A DNA stretch of 64,000 nucleotides from Trametopsis cervina (lineage: Eukaryota > Basidiomycota > Agaricomycetes > Polyporales > Irpicaceae): positions 372,001-436,000 of the forward strand of contig MU278352.1 of NCBI GenBank assembly GCA_022385755.1. Direction: 5' to 3'. Below are positions 9,993-20,804 of the stretch, one piece after another. Within the stretch, counting starts at the first letter, position 1, and every line of letters begins with the position of its first letter. Both the position numbers and the translations under genes were made by a program. Below the pieces are notes generated by a model, which searched no databases, was not told the origin of the DNA, and worked only from the letters and a program-made list of their open reading frames with translations.

Positions 9993-12900
9993 AAAGTTAG
10001 GATAAGGCACGAAACCGCCATGAGCGTGTGCGTGCCCGCGCCGGCCCTGTCGACGCCGACGACCTCGCGGGTGGCAGAATCACGGAATGGCAAAATCGTT
10101 CCTGATTCTGTTGTTGTCGAGCTACTGTCGAGCTCCGAAGTCCACAATCTCTGCATCAACCATCGTCGTGGCACCCGCCCACTGGCAAATGCAGTCGTTT
10201 CCCTGGTGCGAATTTCTCCGGCGGTGAAACATATCAAATATCCGTCCTCCGATGTGTGCAAGTTCCGTTATCCGTCAACCAGTGGGAAGCGACCGACGGT
10301 GAATAAACTATAACAACACGAGGCGGGTCGCAGCGAACGTTTGTCGGGAGTCGTTGCACGCGTTCAGCGGAGTCGTCCAAGGCGGGGCTGCTCCGTGTCC
10401 AGGCTCGATGAACGGCGGTGCGTTGTCCGTTTGGGTTTTTGGACTGGAGTATATGCGCATACAAGAAAGGCTTTTGCTTACAAACTTCACTAGCAGATTT
10501 GGACAAGCTTTTGACTACGTTCTTTTATTTTAGAGTTGCTACCCCCTCTGAGAATGTTACACGAGGTAAGTAGGTGTCAAACATCAACATAACCACCTCT
10601 CACCCTTCACTACCAGGCACACCTACGTACAAATTATCCTGCACGACGTGGTTTCGCTCGTTCGTGCTGCCCAATACCCGCATTTACCCACACTAGCCAA
10701 CCGCGCGGAGGCTTGGCTGACAATCCCCGACGAACGGGCACTGACTGTGCGCGCACCATCAGCGCTGCCTCCGACAACCAGTAACAAATTGCTATAGGCT
10801 ATTACGACAACAACAGACATGCCAAGCGGGACCCCGGAAGCTGCCCACTGGCCATTTGTCCATCCTCGTCAATTTTTCCTGCTCCGAGGCGACGCCTCAT
10901 CCTCATCAAGCCGACGTAGCAGCGTATATCTAGGGCGCCTGCTGCGAAACTCAGGGTCGACATCGGGATGTTGCGTCTCGCAGATGTGTCGACGTTGCTC
11001 TGAACGTTCGAATGCTGCTAGCCGCGTCATCCCGCCTCCGAGCTCCGAGACCTGCGGACGTATCTGCACTGCGTCTACGCTTACCAACTTCGCTGCGTGC
11101 CCGCCAGATTGCAGCAACAAATTGGACATCCGTCGTTGCGCTCCGTCGTGCTGACACAAGAAAAATAGTGTCATCAAGAACAGATGCACTACAAAGCTAT
11201 CACACGCGCATACGGGCTCGCATCCCCTTTTTCATGGATTCCAACGTACGCCCGTACCTCGATATTCGTACGACGCGCTATCGGTGGCGCAGACTGTTCT
11301 TGGAAGGAATTCGCCGAAGCGCCGCCGTACGTCGTAGCCCCCAACGCCGCGTCCCGCTAGTCCTATCGAAGCGCGAACGTGCATCGTAGACGTATGCGCG
11401 GACGACACGGCCAGGGCACATTGATATATGTGTCTGCCTATTCCCAGCGCGGTAAGATGTATCAGTGCGCGTCTCCGACTTTCCGTCACTCACAGCGAGT
11501 TACAGCGATGGACGTGGTGTTACAACGTCCGGGCAACGGTGTGAGCAGCATGAGCGCGCCTTCCGCTGGCCATATCGCATCAAGCTTCTGAGATTGCGCC
11601 ATCATGATTTCATGAACTGTATCAACGCGCAGAACAAACCCTATCTCGCGACCGCTGTTTCTGCGAAAAGCTTAAGGGTTATCTCAGCCACCAGTACATT
11701 TGGCACAGCGGTCAGTTTGCAGTTGGTATCTAAGTGCGCCGCTAGTCGCTTACCTGTATACTTTCCAGCATTGCGCTCTCACGTCGAGCAGGCTCCCGAT
11801 CGAGTGTGAATTTTGGGGTTCGTCGAATCTTCGCATGCCCCGCCAAACCCGGAGGATACCACGCTGACGCACAAGAACACCCAGCGTATCTGTTCATCGT
11901 TTGGTGGATGGCCGCACCGATGCAGGCTGCCCGGAGGAAGCTTGGATCTAGGGTGTTTAATAGCGCTCTGCGTTCATTCGTCCATGCCACACACGCGCAA
12001 GGGTGTTCGAAGCCCGTCGACTTCGCAGTGCGAACGGGCTCTATTTCATCGAGGGATGACGAAGGAGAAGTGGAGTCAAAACCGTACCAGTGGCAGCTAT
12101 CGCAGATGATATAGCGGTCGCAGCATGGTAATTATAGGTAGACCGGCGCGATACCCCTTGCCCGGCTTACAGTCGACCCAAAGCTCCCAGGCACATTGCG
12201 CTTTACCAAGCCCTAGGGGAATACGAGATGTCTCCGAGTTGGGGAAGACTTCCTCATGACGTTTGACATTCGTCCTAGGATGACTGGTGAGTGTCTGATT
12301 TGTAAAATGTTCTTTCCCTCGGTCACAGCATGCTATCCCTTTCTGCATCAAGCCCGGTATCGCCATTTGCATGTATATCATGATTCTTCATTTCCTGCAT
12401 ACAATACTGCAGCGTCGCACACTGACTCAGATGTGGATGTAGAACATTCGATCACCAAGATGGTTGATAAACGTGTTACGATGAACAGAATCCGATTGAG
12501 AAGTTGCCCACGTACAGGACTCTCAGCAGATGTTGGAACATCTAAGCAATGTCTGACGAACGTACTTATCTAGGCCGTTGCCGAACGAAGCTACGTATGT
12601 CAGAGGCGTCGGGCCCATTAACCCTTCGTGATGCGGACAAAAAAGTAGCTTGATGCGACCAATGATATTGCTCGTCGCGAGCTAGCGTGCGGAGGGGAGT
12701 GGGGATCAGGGCTGCAGAGAATGCGCACGACCATCGTCCTCTCAAGCTCGAAGTCCGAAGTCCGGCTCAAAAGGATTTACCCTCGAGAGGTGAGTGCGAT
12801 CCGGTCCCGGGTATTATCCGCCGCCCAATCATGTCCCATGCTCAATCTCAATTCCCGGACTTGCAGACCTTATTTCGTGGCCTATACAGGCAGATGGCGT

Positions 12901-13824
12901 CGAACAATGCGCAAGGGCCTATCGATGAGGGATTAGTAGACACGAGGCGTGTTGGTCTAGCCATCTGTGCGATGTCAACAGCCCCAACGAGCCAGATCGT
13001 GGGGGTTTGATTGCCATACTCGAGATCAGTGCTACACCCCGTTCATGATAGACAGATGCGATTAGGATAGATTTTGGCCGTGAGCGGGGCCCCCGGACTC
13101 TACCCCTTGCACGCAATATTCGTCGGAGAAATGCACTTGGAGGGAAGGCGTAGCGGGAGGCGTGTTGGTGTGATGAGGCGGGATGATTCCATAGCTTGTC
13201 TTTCGGATGCGTGCCACGATGCTGATGCGGTATGTGTCTTGTCTGGCAGTCATGTTATCTGAACGCTCATCACCGCCCAGATAGAAGATGGCGCAGTTTC
13301 CGCGTTTCTTTCCTGCACGCTCATTGGTACTCAACACCATTGTTCGTGCTGGCTAGCTACCCGCTTCTCATCTCCTTCACCATTGTTTCGTGAGGTAAGT
13401 CTACTTCATTTCCGCCCTCCCGGAACGGCCCATATTTATCTTTGTCTTGCAGACTTCTGCATTTCCAAGTACGACCGAAGGACAGTCAAACGTGGGACTT
13501 TGCGCCTTCGCACCTCCGTCGAAGTTCTTTGAAGGCTTGTGTCAAATACGGGAAGATAACTGCACCGGCAGAGAACTCTCATTGGCGTCTAGGAACCAAG
13601 GCCCGCAGCCTATCCATCTATCTGATTCCAGGCTCTCTTCATCTTCGAAGTGTGGTACCCTGGGGACTCAGCTGGCGGTTTGAAAGGGCACTATCCTTTC
13701 ACCCCAGTTCCTTACCCACGCACGTCTAGCAAGATGGGGTTATAGTGGTTAACCCATGATCGGTGAAGTAAGCCGTATATACTTGAGCAAGGTGAGCGTT
13801 CTTTGTACGTAGTCCAGCCCGTGA

Positions 13825-14676
13825 TTGAGCTCACTTCGTTATAGCCCCTCAGAGCCCTCCAGTAGTCGTCCCCCTTTTCCGCCGTGTCGTTCTCGATTCT
13901 TGCCAAGAGATCCCTTCCAGGACACCGCCTGTGCCCGTGGTGCTTGCACTACTTTGCGCGCATTGCCCGTAACCGAAACGCTGTGGGAAGGTTTATGGAA
14001 ACGAGTGCGCAGACAGCGTGCGTTCACGTTCCCTTCATTTCCTCGTTCTGGACATAATCTTGTTACACAGGTACGTTATCGCCTGGTTCGGCGGTATTAC
14101 TATCAGCATGATAGCAGTTATATGAAGCCCCTCTCGCGACTATCACTGCAGCCAGACGTCATGTTCCAAGCTTACTGCAGGGCTATTGTAGGTTCATCCC
14201 GCTTGCATTTCACATCCGCCGACCGAGGATTTGCAGCCCTGCAACGTTGGAGCCATCGGTTGGTCAACTCGATGAATGCAATAGGCACGTCTAACAGAGT
14301 TCTATTCAGGGAAGACTGTCAGCTGACTGTTCGTGTTCGAAAAGCTCGAAACTTCTCGTCTACCTTCGAACTGTTCGATCGGAACAAAGTTGGTCTTGGG
14401 CAGCGGCTGGTGAATCAGCTGTGGTCGTGTCGTCAAAGGGGATATGTTTGGCAAGATTCTCAACAACATCTTTCACTGGGTGAGCTTAATCGTTGCGTCA
14501 TCGTTTGTAAAGAGGAGGACAAAAATACCGCTTGGCGTTATTCGGCTTCAGGCCTTGGCTATACCCCTGCTCATCGTGGTCGGACATCTGCCACTTACAG
14601 GGAGAGCTTGGCCAGCAGACGGCGGCGTATGCTGAACCACCGACAGGCGCGATTCGATGTGCTTACCTCACAGTAG
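13825..14676 (+). other. 283-codon open frame without recognisable domain
   Basis: This is the longest uninterrupted frame in the 7-16 kb block. The translation is Arg/Ser-rich with no obvious domain, signal peptide or membrane segment. The same stretch contains plausible donor and acceptor sites, and other frames are also partly open. It may be chance or the remains of an intron-containing gene. I would not annotate it as a gene without transcript evidence. Confidence 0.15.
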
Positions 14677-15909
14677 AGTCGCTGGCTGCCGCCCGGCTTC
14701 TGCATGACACGAGTCTGCCTGCGGCAGTACCGTCTGGATGGGTCCACACGACATCGATGCTGGTGGCCGGCCATGATGCTTGTCATCACCCAAAGCGCAG
14801 ACGTAGTGGCTTCTCCACTCTTGGCGGGACCCCGGACAACCTTCAATATAGGCTCACGACACCTGTTTCGTTCTCACACTGGGTGTCATGAATGGCGGAC
14901 GGCTTTGGGTCACTGGACTGGCTTTGCGCTGCTTCTTCTATTGGACGAAGGCACCAACTGCGATTATCACCGATTCGAGACACATCTCCATCGTTCGCTG
15001 ACTCACTCTGCACGGAGAGCGCTAGCCCGTGACAGCGCGGGGGGACCACTCTCGCTCTTGCTCTTGAGACTCCCCGTTTCCCCACAGCGTCAGTGCTGCC
15101 ACTGCAGCGAAGATCTGAAATCGAGCGGCGGCTTCCTCGACGGACGCGATCGTCTGACTCTGCTTCATTTCTGCTCGACAACGCGGGGTACAGAAGCCCT
15201 GCCAGCCTGTTCCCTTGGACTCAGTGCTTCTGTGACAACGTGCCTCCTGGCAGACTCACATTGAACACGTGCTCGTCTTCTTGCGTTCAGTATACGCACG
15301 CCCTAGCCGACAAGCTCATCGATAGCTGGGATAAGAAGATGATCAGACGCTTCGATGAATGCTCAGGGTTCCATGCTGGTCAAACCTGCCATACGACGGT
15401 CCCAGCGCTCTCACGAATCCATGCCACAAGCCATGCCATGGAACAGTCGCACGACCAACTGGAAAAGATCATGCATTTTCTCTAAGACTAGCGGACAGCA
15501 GCAACGTGCGAGGTTCAAGAAGCCGTGCTTCGCGGATATCAGAGTGCCCTCCACCATGAATTGACTGCAAACGTCCTGGCAATGTATCCCGCTACCCACC
15601 GACTGACTTGGGACAGATGCGAAAGACCCTATCTAGCAATGCGACTGACATGCCTGCAGCCGTCACCTCATTTCCAGGGCGCATATACAACAGGTATGAG
15701 ACTATAAGAATGTCATTTGAATACTAACAACGCGGTGTACATGCCTAATCTACGCGGGATCCTATCAATACATGTTTCATTATACCGTAATCTGCCTGTT
15801 CCGTTGGCTGAAGAGTAGTAGTCTGATGGTGCGTATGTTATGCCATTGGGTTTGACAAACATCCGTGGTGGGCGTGCGTGCGCTACATTGGGATCTGCGG
15901 GAGGAGAAC

Positions 15910-18066
15910 TTATCGGAGAGTGACCAGCTCTGTGAAATGAATGGAAAATTGCACATCAGTGACATGCGCACATCTATGCGAAACGAGTGTCAGACGCACC
16001 TTCGCCAGATGTAGGGTGAATAGCGACAGTGTTGTCGAGGTCCTCCTTCGTAGCCCCCATCTTCAGGGCAACGGCAAAGCCCTGGATGACTTCGTCGGAA
16101 CCTAAACCGATGATGTGGATACCGACAACTTTTTCTTCGGGGCCCGCAACAATGAGCTTGTAAACCGAGGGCTCCTTCTCCTCCTCGGGCACCATGGAGA
16201 AGTAGAGAGCGCGGAACGACGATTTGTCTATAACAGGGGTGAGCACATAACTAGCGAATGTGGAGCCCGATGTACTCACAAATCTTGATGTTATCGTCAC
16301 CGTATTTCTCCCTGGCCTCGGGTTCGGTGAGACCGACAGTGCCGATGGGCGGGTGCCTGTTCACGATGTCAGTTATTTTCAGCACCAGCATGTGAATGCT
16401 CGCCAAACAACAATAACTCACGAGAAAACAACAGTGGGAATATCCTCGTAGCTGAGCTTGTCGTTCTTGTACTTCTCCGGGCCAAAGAGCCTGTTTGCCA
16501 TCCTCCTTCCAGCGGCGATAGCCACAGGGGTAAGCAGCGCACGACCCTGGACGTCACCGATGGCATAGATCCCGGGGACGTTCGACTGTTGCCACTCGTC
16601 TGTGACGATATCGCCCTTCTTATCCAGCTTCACGCCGAGCTCCTCCACTCCGAGGTTCTCAGTGTTCGCGTGACGACCAATAGCCCAGATCAAAGTGTCG
16701 ACTTCGAGCTTCTCGCCCTTGTCGGTGTAGACGGTGAGGGTCTGCCCCTTTGCGCCTTCGACTTTGGTGACGTTGCTCTTGCTGTGGACTTTGATACCGG
16801 TGTGTGGCGCCCATTTTCCGAGAGCCTGGTAGATATCCGGATCGAATGTGCGCAGGAAGTTGTCCTGGCGGATGATGAGATGCGTCTCTGAGCCGAGTGT
16901 GTTCAGAACACCAGCGAGCTCGACAGCGATGTAACCGGCGCCGACGACCGCGACGCGCTTGGGCTGGTCCTCGAGGTCGAAGAAACCGTCAGAGTTGATA
17001 CCAAGCGACGCGCCTGGAATTTGTTCGTCGGAAGGGATAGTTGGGCGACCGCCAGTGGAGACACAGACAAGCTTAGTGTTGAGCTTGACCTTCTCGCCGT
17101 CCCAACCCGTAATCTCGACTTCGTTCGGGGAGAGGACGCGTCCAAAGCCCTGGAAGTAATCGACACCTTCCTTGGCGACGTTGTTCTCGTAGATCCCGTT
17201 CAGTCTATGGATGTACGCGTCGCGTTGGGGCTTGAACGAATGCCAGTCGAACTTGGGCTCCCCGACGCCAGTGAATTTGTACCCATGGGAGTGTTTTATC
17301 TTATCAGCAATGTCTGCCGCATGCCACATAATCTGAAAGGCGGCGTCAGACGATGTTGAACAAACTCATATGGATATTCTACCTTCTTGGGGACACATCC
17401 TGAACAAGTTCAAAACAGAAGTCAGTTAATGTTCATATAAACAGAGATTTGAGAATAAAGCATGGGCAGCGTAACATCCGTCTCAGCCCGACGCGACCTG
17501 AGTCATCTGCGCGTCACCAGATGACCCACGAATCGCTTGTATGGCGCGAGCCAATCACAGCTGTCGAAGCATAGGAGCAGAGATGCGGGTAGTGCATGAC
17601 CAAGCAGCTATTGTGATTGTGATTCAGACTGACAGCATAGTTGACGGGCTGCGCGGCTCAATAGCACAGGTAGTGGCTTAGTGCGCTTGGGCCGCCTGTT
17701 CCTCTGAGCCAGACATTCCCTCTGCCCAGTGGGCCGGAGTCTGGACAGCGCATGCAACACTCAGGTGGCCACTTTCGGGATGCGTAGTTGTGCAACGGAA
17801 AAGAAACCCAGGGCCGAATGAGGGACTTGGGTGGCCACTCACCGACGTTAACACAAGTGCCTCCGAGTTTCGGGGAAGCCTCAATAAGAGCGACTTTTGC
17901 ACCATATGATGCAGCGCGACGCTGACGGCAGACGCGAGGGCGTTATTAGTGAAGGTGCGCGTATGACGTATTCTTGTGTGCTCACCGAGCCCGCGACACC
18001 TCCGCTACCGCCTCCGATGAAGACAATATCGTACTTTTCGTGGTTGGGTGTCTTGGTGGGTGCCAT
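15910..18066 (-). CDS. GLR1: glutathione reductase (NADPH)
   Basis: Seven exons on the minus strand: 18066-17986, 17921-17843, 17399-17383, 17332-16422, 16356-16280, 16227-16000 and 15929-15910, encoding 470 aa. The enzyme reduces glutathione disulfide to GSH with NADPH and FAD. The N-terminal FAD-binding motif is IGGGSGG. The redox-active disulfide is [13 protein letters not shown] (Cys50/Cys55). The NADPH-binding turn is [10 protein letters not shown] (about residue 188), and [17 protein letters not shown] precedes the dimerisation domain. The C-terminus HPTSGEELVTLR carries the catalytic His of the partner subunit and is only recovered after splicing the last 20-nt exon. Exon 3 is only 17 nt and encodes the second redox Cys. 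Intron 2 is 443 nt, far longer than its neighbours. No mitochondrial presequence is seen at this start. Thioredoxin reductase is excluded by the CVNVGC motif and length. Confidence 0.95.
17499..17505. promoter_or_regulatory. AP-1-like heptamer in GLR1 intron 2
   Basis: TGAGTCA lies inside the unusually long second intron of the glutathione reductase gene. AP-1 type bZIP factors (Yap1 family) control glutathione reductase in several fungi. A heptamer of this kind occurs by chance a few times in 64 kb, so function is only a suggestion. Confidence 0.15.
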
Positions 18067-20804
18067 TCTGACTATCGAACTCGCAGTGAAAGCTCGTAGA
18101 ACCTGTTCCGAAACGTAACACGTCTAGCTTCCGTTTGCAACATACGAAGGTGCTAGCACTGACCTGAGTGAGTCTGGTGGCGGGTACCGTGCTAGGGCGG
18201 AGAGATGGTGGACGGAGGAGGGAAGAGATCGATAGGGGGATGCGAGCTGCCAGGATTACTATTGTTTTATAGTAGTGTTCAAAAAGAGGTAAAGCTGGAT
18301 ATCGAAGCCCAGGTAACGTCGGATCCGCGCGATGTAACAGATTGCGCACTATGACGCTTAGAAATACAATCCACACAGCACTGCGACGCGTCGGTCACGT
18401 GCTGGGCGCGCAGTCCTGTGAGTTCGGTTCCTCCTTCCGACGGGGTTTGTCAACCTCCCACTCACTGATTACTCAGCGATTTTAGGGCCAGCCGTCGATG
18501 CTAGCGAGGATGAACGAATAATTCGCCGTTTGCTTATGTACGGATTGCGCGACGGTGGCGATCGAGGACGGGTGCGCTTTATCTCACGAACCGGAGTGTG
18601 GCTGCACTGTGAGACCGCGAACTTTATCGGGCGGTGTCTGGACGGCTACATAATGGGAGATTGTGAGCAGCGCACAGCTCTGATTGGTACGTGTTGTTGG
18701 AATGCACCCGCTAGCTAATCGTAAGAGCTCACCGCTCGCAGTCGATCAAGGTTGATCATCGTCTATTGATACTGGACGTTATGCGCTCTTTGACGTCCGC
18801 TCGTGGGATATTATCCCGGACATGATAACAATAGGATCCCGACGCGATGGGCCATAGGTATGCACGAAATGCATGGATTATCTGACCAGATCCAAAGCTA
18901 GGTTTCTCCAGTATCGCAGGTGTGCGGAGCGACGCCGTGAGCTCAGCTGATTACAAAGTATACTTGATCCTAATAGTGGGTTTCCTAGGCACCGGCCGAC
19001 CTTACAACCTTTGCGAAGAACTCATGCTCGTCGATGTGCAGAAACACAGCTCAAGACCTGCGATGAGCTTGTTCCTGGTGTGGCCACAGCGCCACAAAGA
19101 CCCGGCTTTCCTTATCTGTCCTCTACTCCTCTGCAGCCGGACACGAAGGACTCATTATTGCATGGCTTGGTGATCTCCCTGAGATGCCAATTTAAGCGCA
19201 TAATCCACCATACTGTCGCGATGTTACATTCCTCTCGGCGGCTGGATCGGAATGAATGCACGATGTCTCGAAGACTTGAAATTACCATGGTGTTCCATTG
19301 CAACGGCGGAAACCTCGAGTATTTGACGTCACCAAGATAATGCTGTACGTCAGTTTCGAAGAGCTGTCTTGCTTATTGTTGATGAATTTTCATTGCGTCA
19401 GCATCTTGACGGATTATATCTGGTCCTGCACCCGGTCTTCCAATCGACGCGGATATTTTTATTGACACTGTCAGTAAGCAGGCCCGCTTCATATTGTCCC
19501 ACCGCCGTGAAGGTCGACGCGCTCCAATGCAATCGTGCATCAGGCGTTAATGCAGCAAAATGTGATCGCCTCAGCCGTAAAGCCTCATCCGATTCTATGC
19601 TCGAGTCTGGTGAAGCTTTACGGAAGAGTACGCACGTGTAGCTCACGAATCATTAATGTATGGCCGCTGAACATATAGATATGGAAGATATATTTCGTGG
19701 GTGTTTCGCACAGCTGAAGGTCGTCATGGAGTACTTATTATTGCTATTGCTGCGCAGATTACGAACGCTAATCACATCTGGCCCTCATTATCTTGCGAAA
19801 CGTTTCCTCAGCTGCACCAGATTATTCGGAAGCTATCCAAGACCAACGTCGTTCGTCTATCATTGATATCTCATGAGTGGAAGCCTGTCAACGTTGTTAA
19901 GCCGCCGAATTGCCTTCCGACACGCAGGACGCAGTTCCATGTAACGTCAATTACCGGAGATAACGAGGCTCTGAAATTTCTGTAATGGAAATGTGATTGG
20001 AAAGATTGAAATATCGTTGAGAATGGATTCTGACTTGCCTTCCTTCCACTTACACCCCCGACAAAGATCGGTGCAGTACACACTGAAAGCTGCTTCGCAT
20101 CAACTGCCTGATGCTTGCTTCCGCGTCGGGTACTTCGTAGTCTTATCATCTATCAACTTGGGTCGATATCGCCACCAAGGTGCCAGACTGAATGCAAAAG
20201 TGCCACCACTGTGCCACCGCACTATGACTTTATCTCTGGCCGGTGATTACGTTGACTTTCCGACAAATAGTGGTAGTGCCGATGATTGCTCGGGCCTTCG
20301 CACGTACAGTAGCATGGGCAGCAAAGCACTTGTACGGGGTCGCAGATATATATTTCACTCGGTTTTCAGGCATTTGATCATCATGTACGGGCCAACGCGC
20401 TCAATTATGATCCTACTTACCGGAAGGATGAAGGGAAGTGTCTACCCGACACGCACGGGCGCTCCGTAGCCTCCGTTTCCCTGATCAAATGGGCGGCTAA
20501 AGTACATTCGTCTCGGAGGTCGCCAGGAAAGCGAACTCTGATACCCACCACCAACACCTCTCATTCTCTCTACGGGTACCGCGTAAGGGCTCTAGGTGAC
20601 CGCAGAGGCTGACCACGGAGCTTAAGGTGTGCTGGAATCTATTCAATTGACATCATTCTCACCTCCCTATGTTAGTGCTGTCCTATTTGTGGAACCTTCG
20701 GTATCGGACTTAACAAGGTTGATATAGCCTGGTATGCTTCTGCTCTGATTGAAACTGTTCAGTGTCCGGCTTACCTGGCGACTATCTGGTTTGCAGCGAA
20801 ACAC
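18067..20804. other. intergenic, no gene recognised
   Basis: About 2.7 kb between the divergent starts of GLR1 and the SCAP gene. Open frames are short (the longest, 158 codons at 19993-20469, has no domain). The parts next to each gene presumably carry their promoters. A CACGTG E-box lies near 18397 on the GLR1 side. Nothing else is supported. Confidence 0.5.

Larger units (their letters stand above)
7051..15909. other. large gene-poor block
   Basis: Nearly 9 kb with no gene I can recognise on either strand. Open frames are short and overlap in several frames. The longest is 13825-14676 (283 codons, plus), with no known domain. Potential splice signals occur, but no chain of them produces a recognisable protein. 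Base composition is not obviously AT-rich, so strong RIP-like decay is not apparent. No reverse transcriptase, integrase or transposase motif (for example YxDD or DDE spacing) was found by reading. A Pol III-like A/B-box element at about 9893-9992 is described separately. Confidence 0.45.

Noticed and set aside
16418..17329. Single-exon reading of glutathione reductase starting at MWHAAD
   Set aside because: It lacks the FAD-binding N-terminus, the redox disulfide and the C-terminal HPTSGEE; the seven-exon model restores all three.
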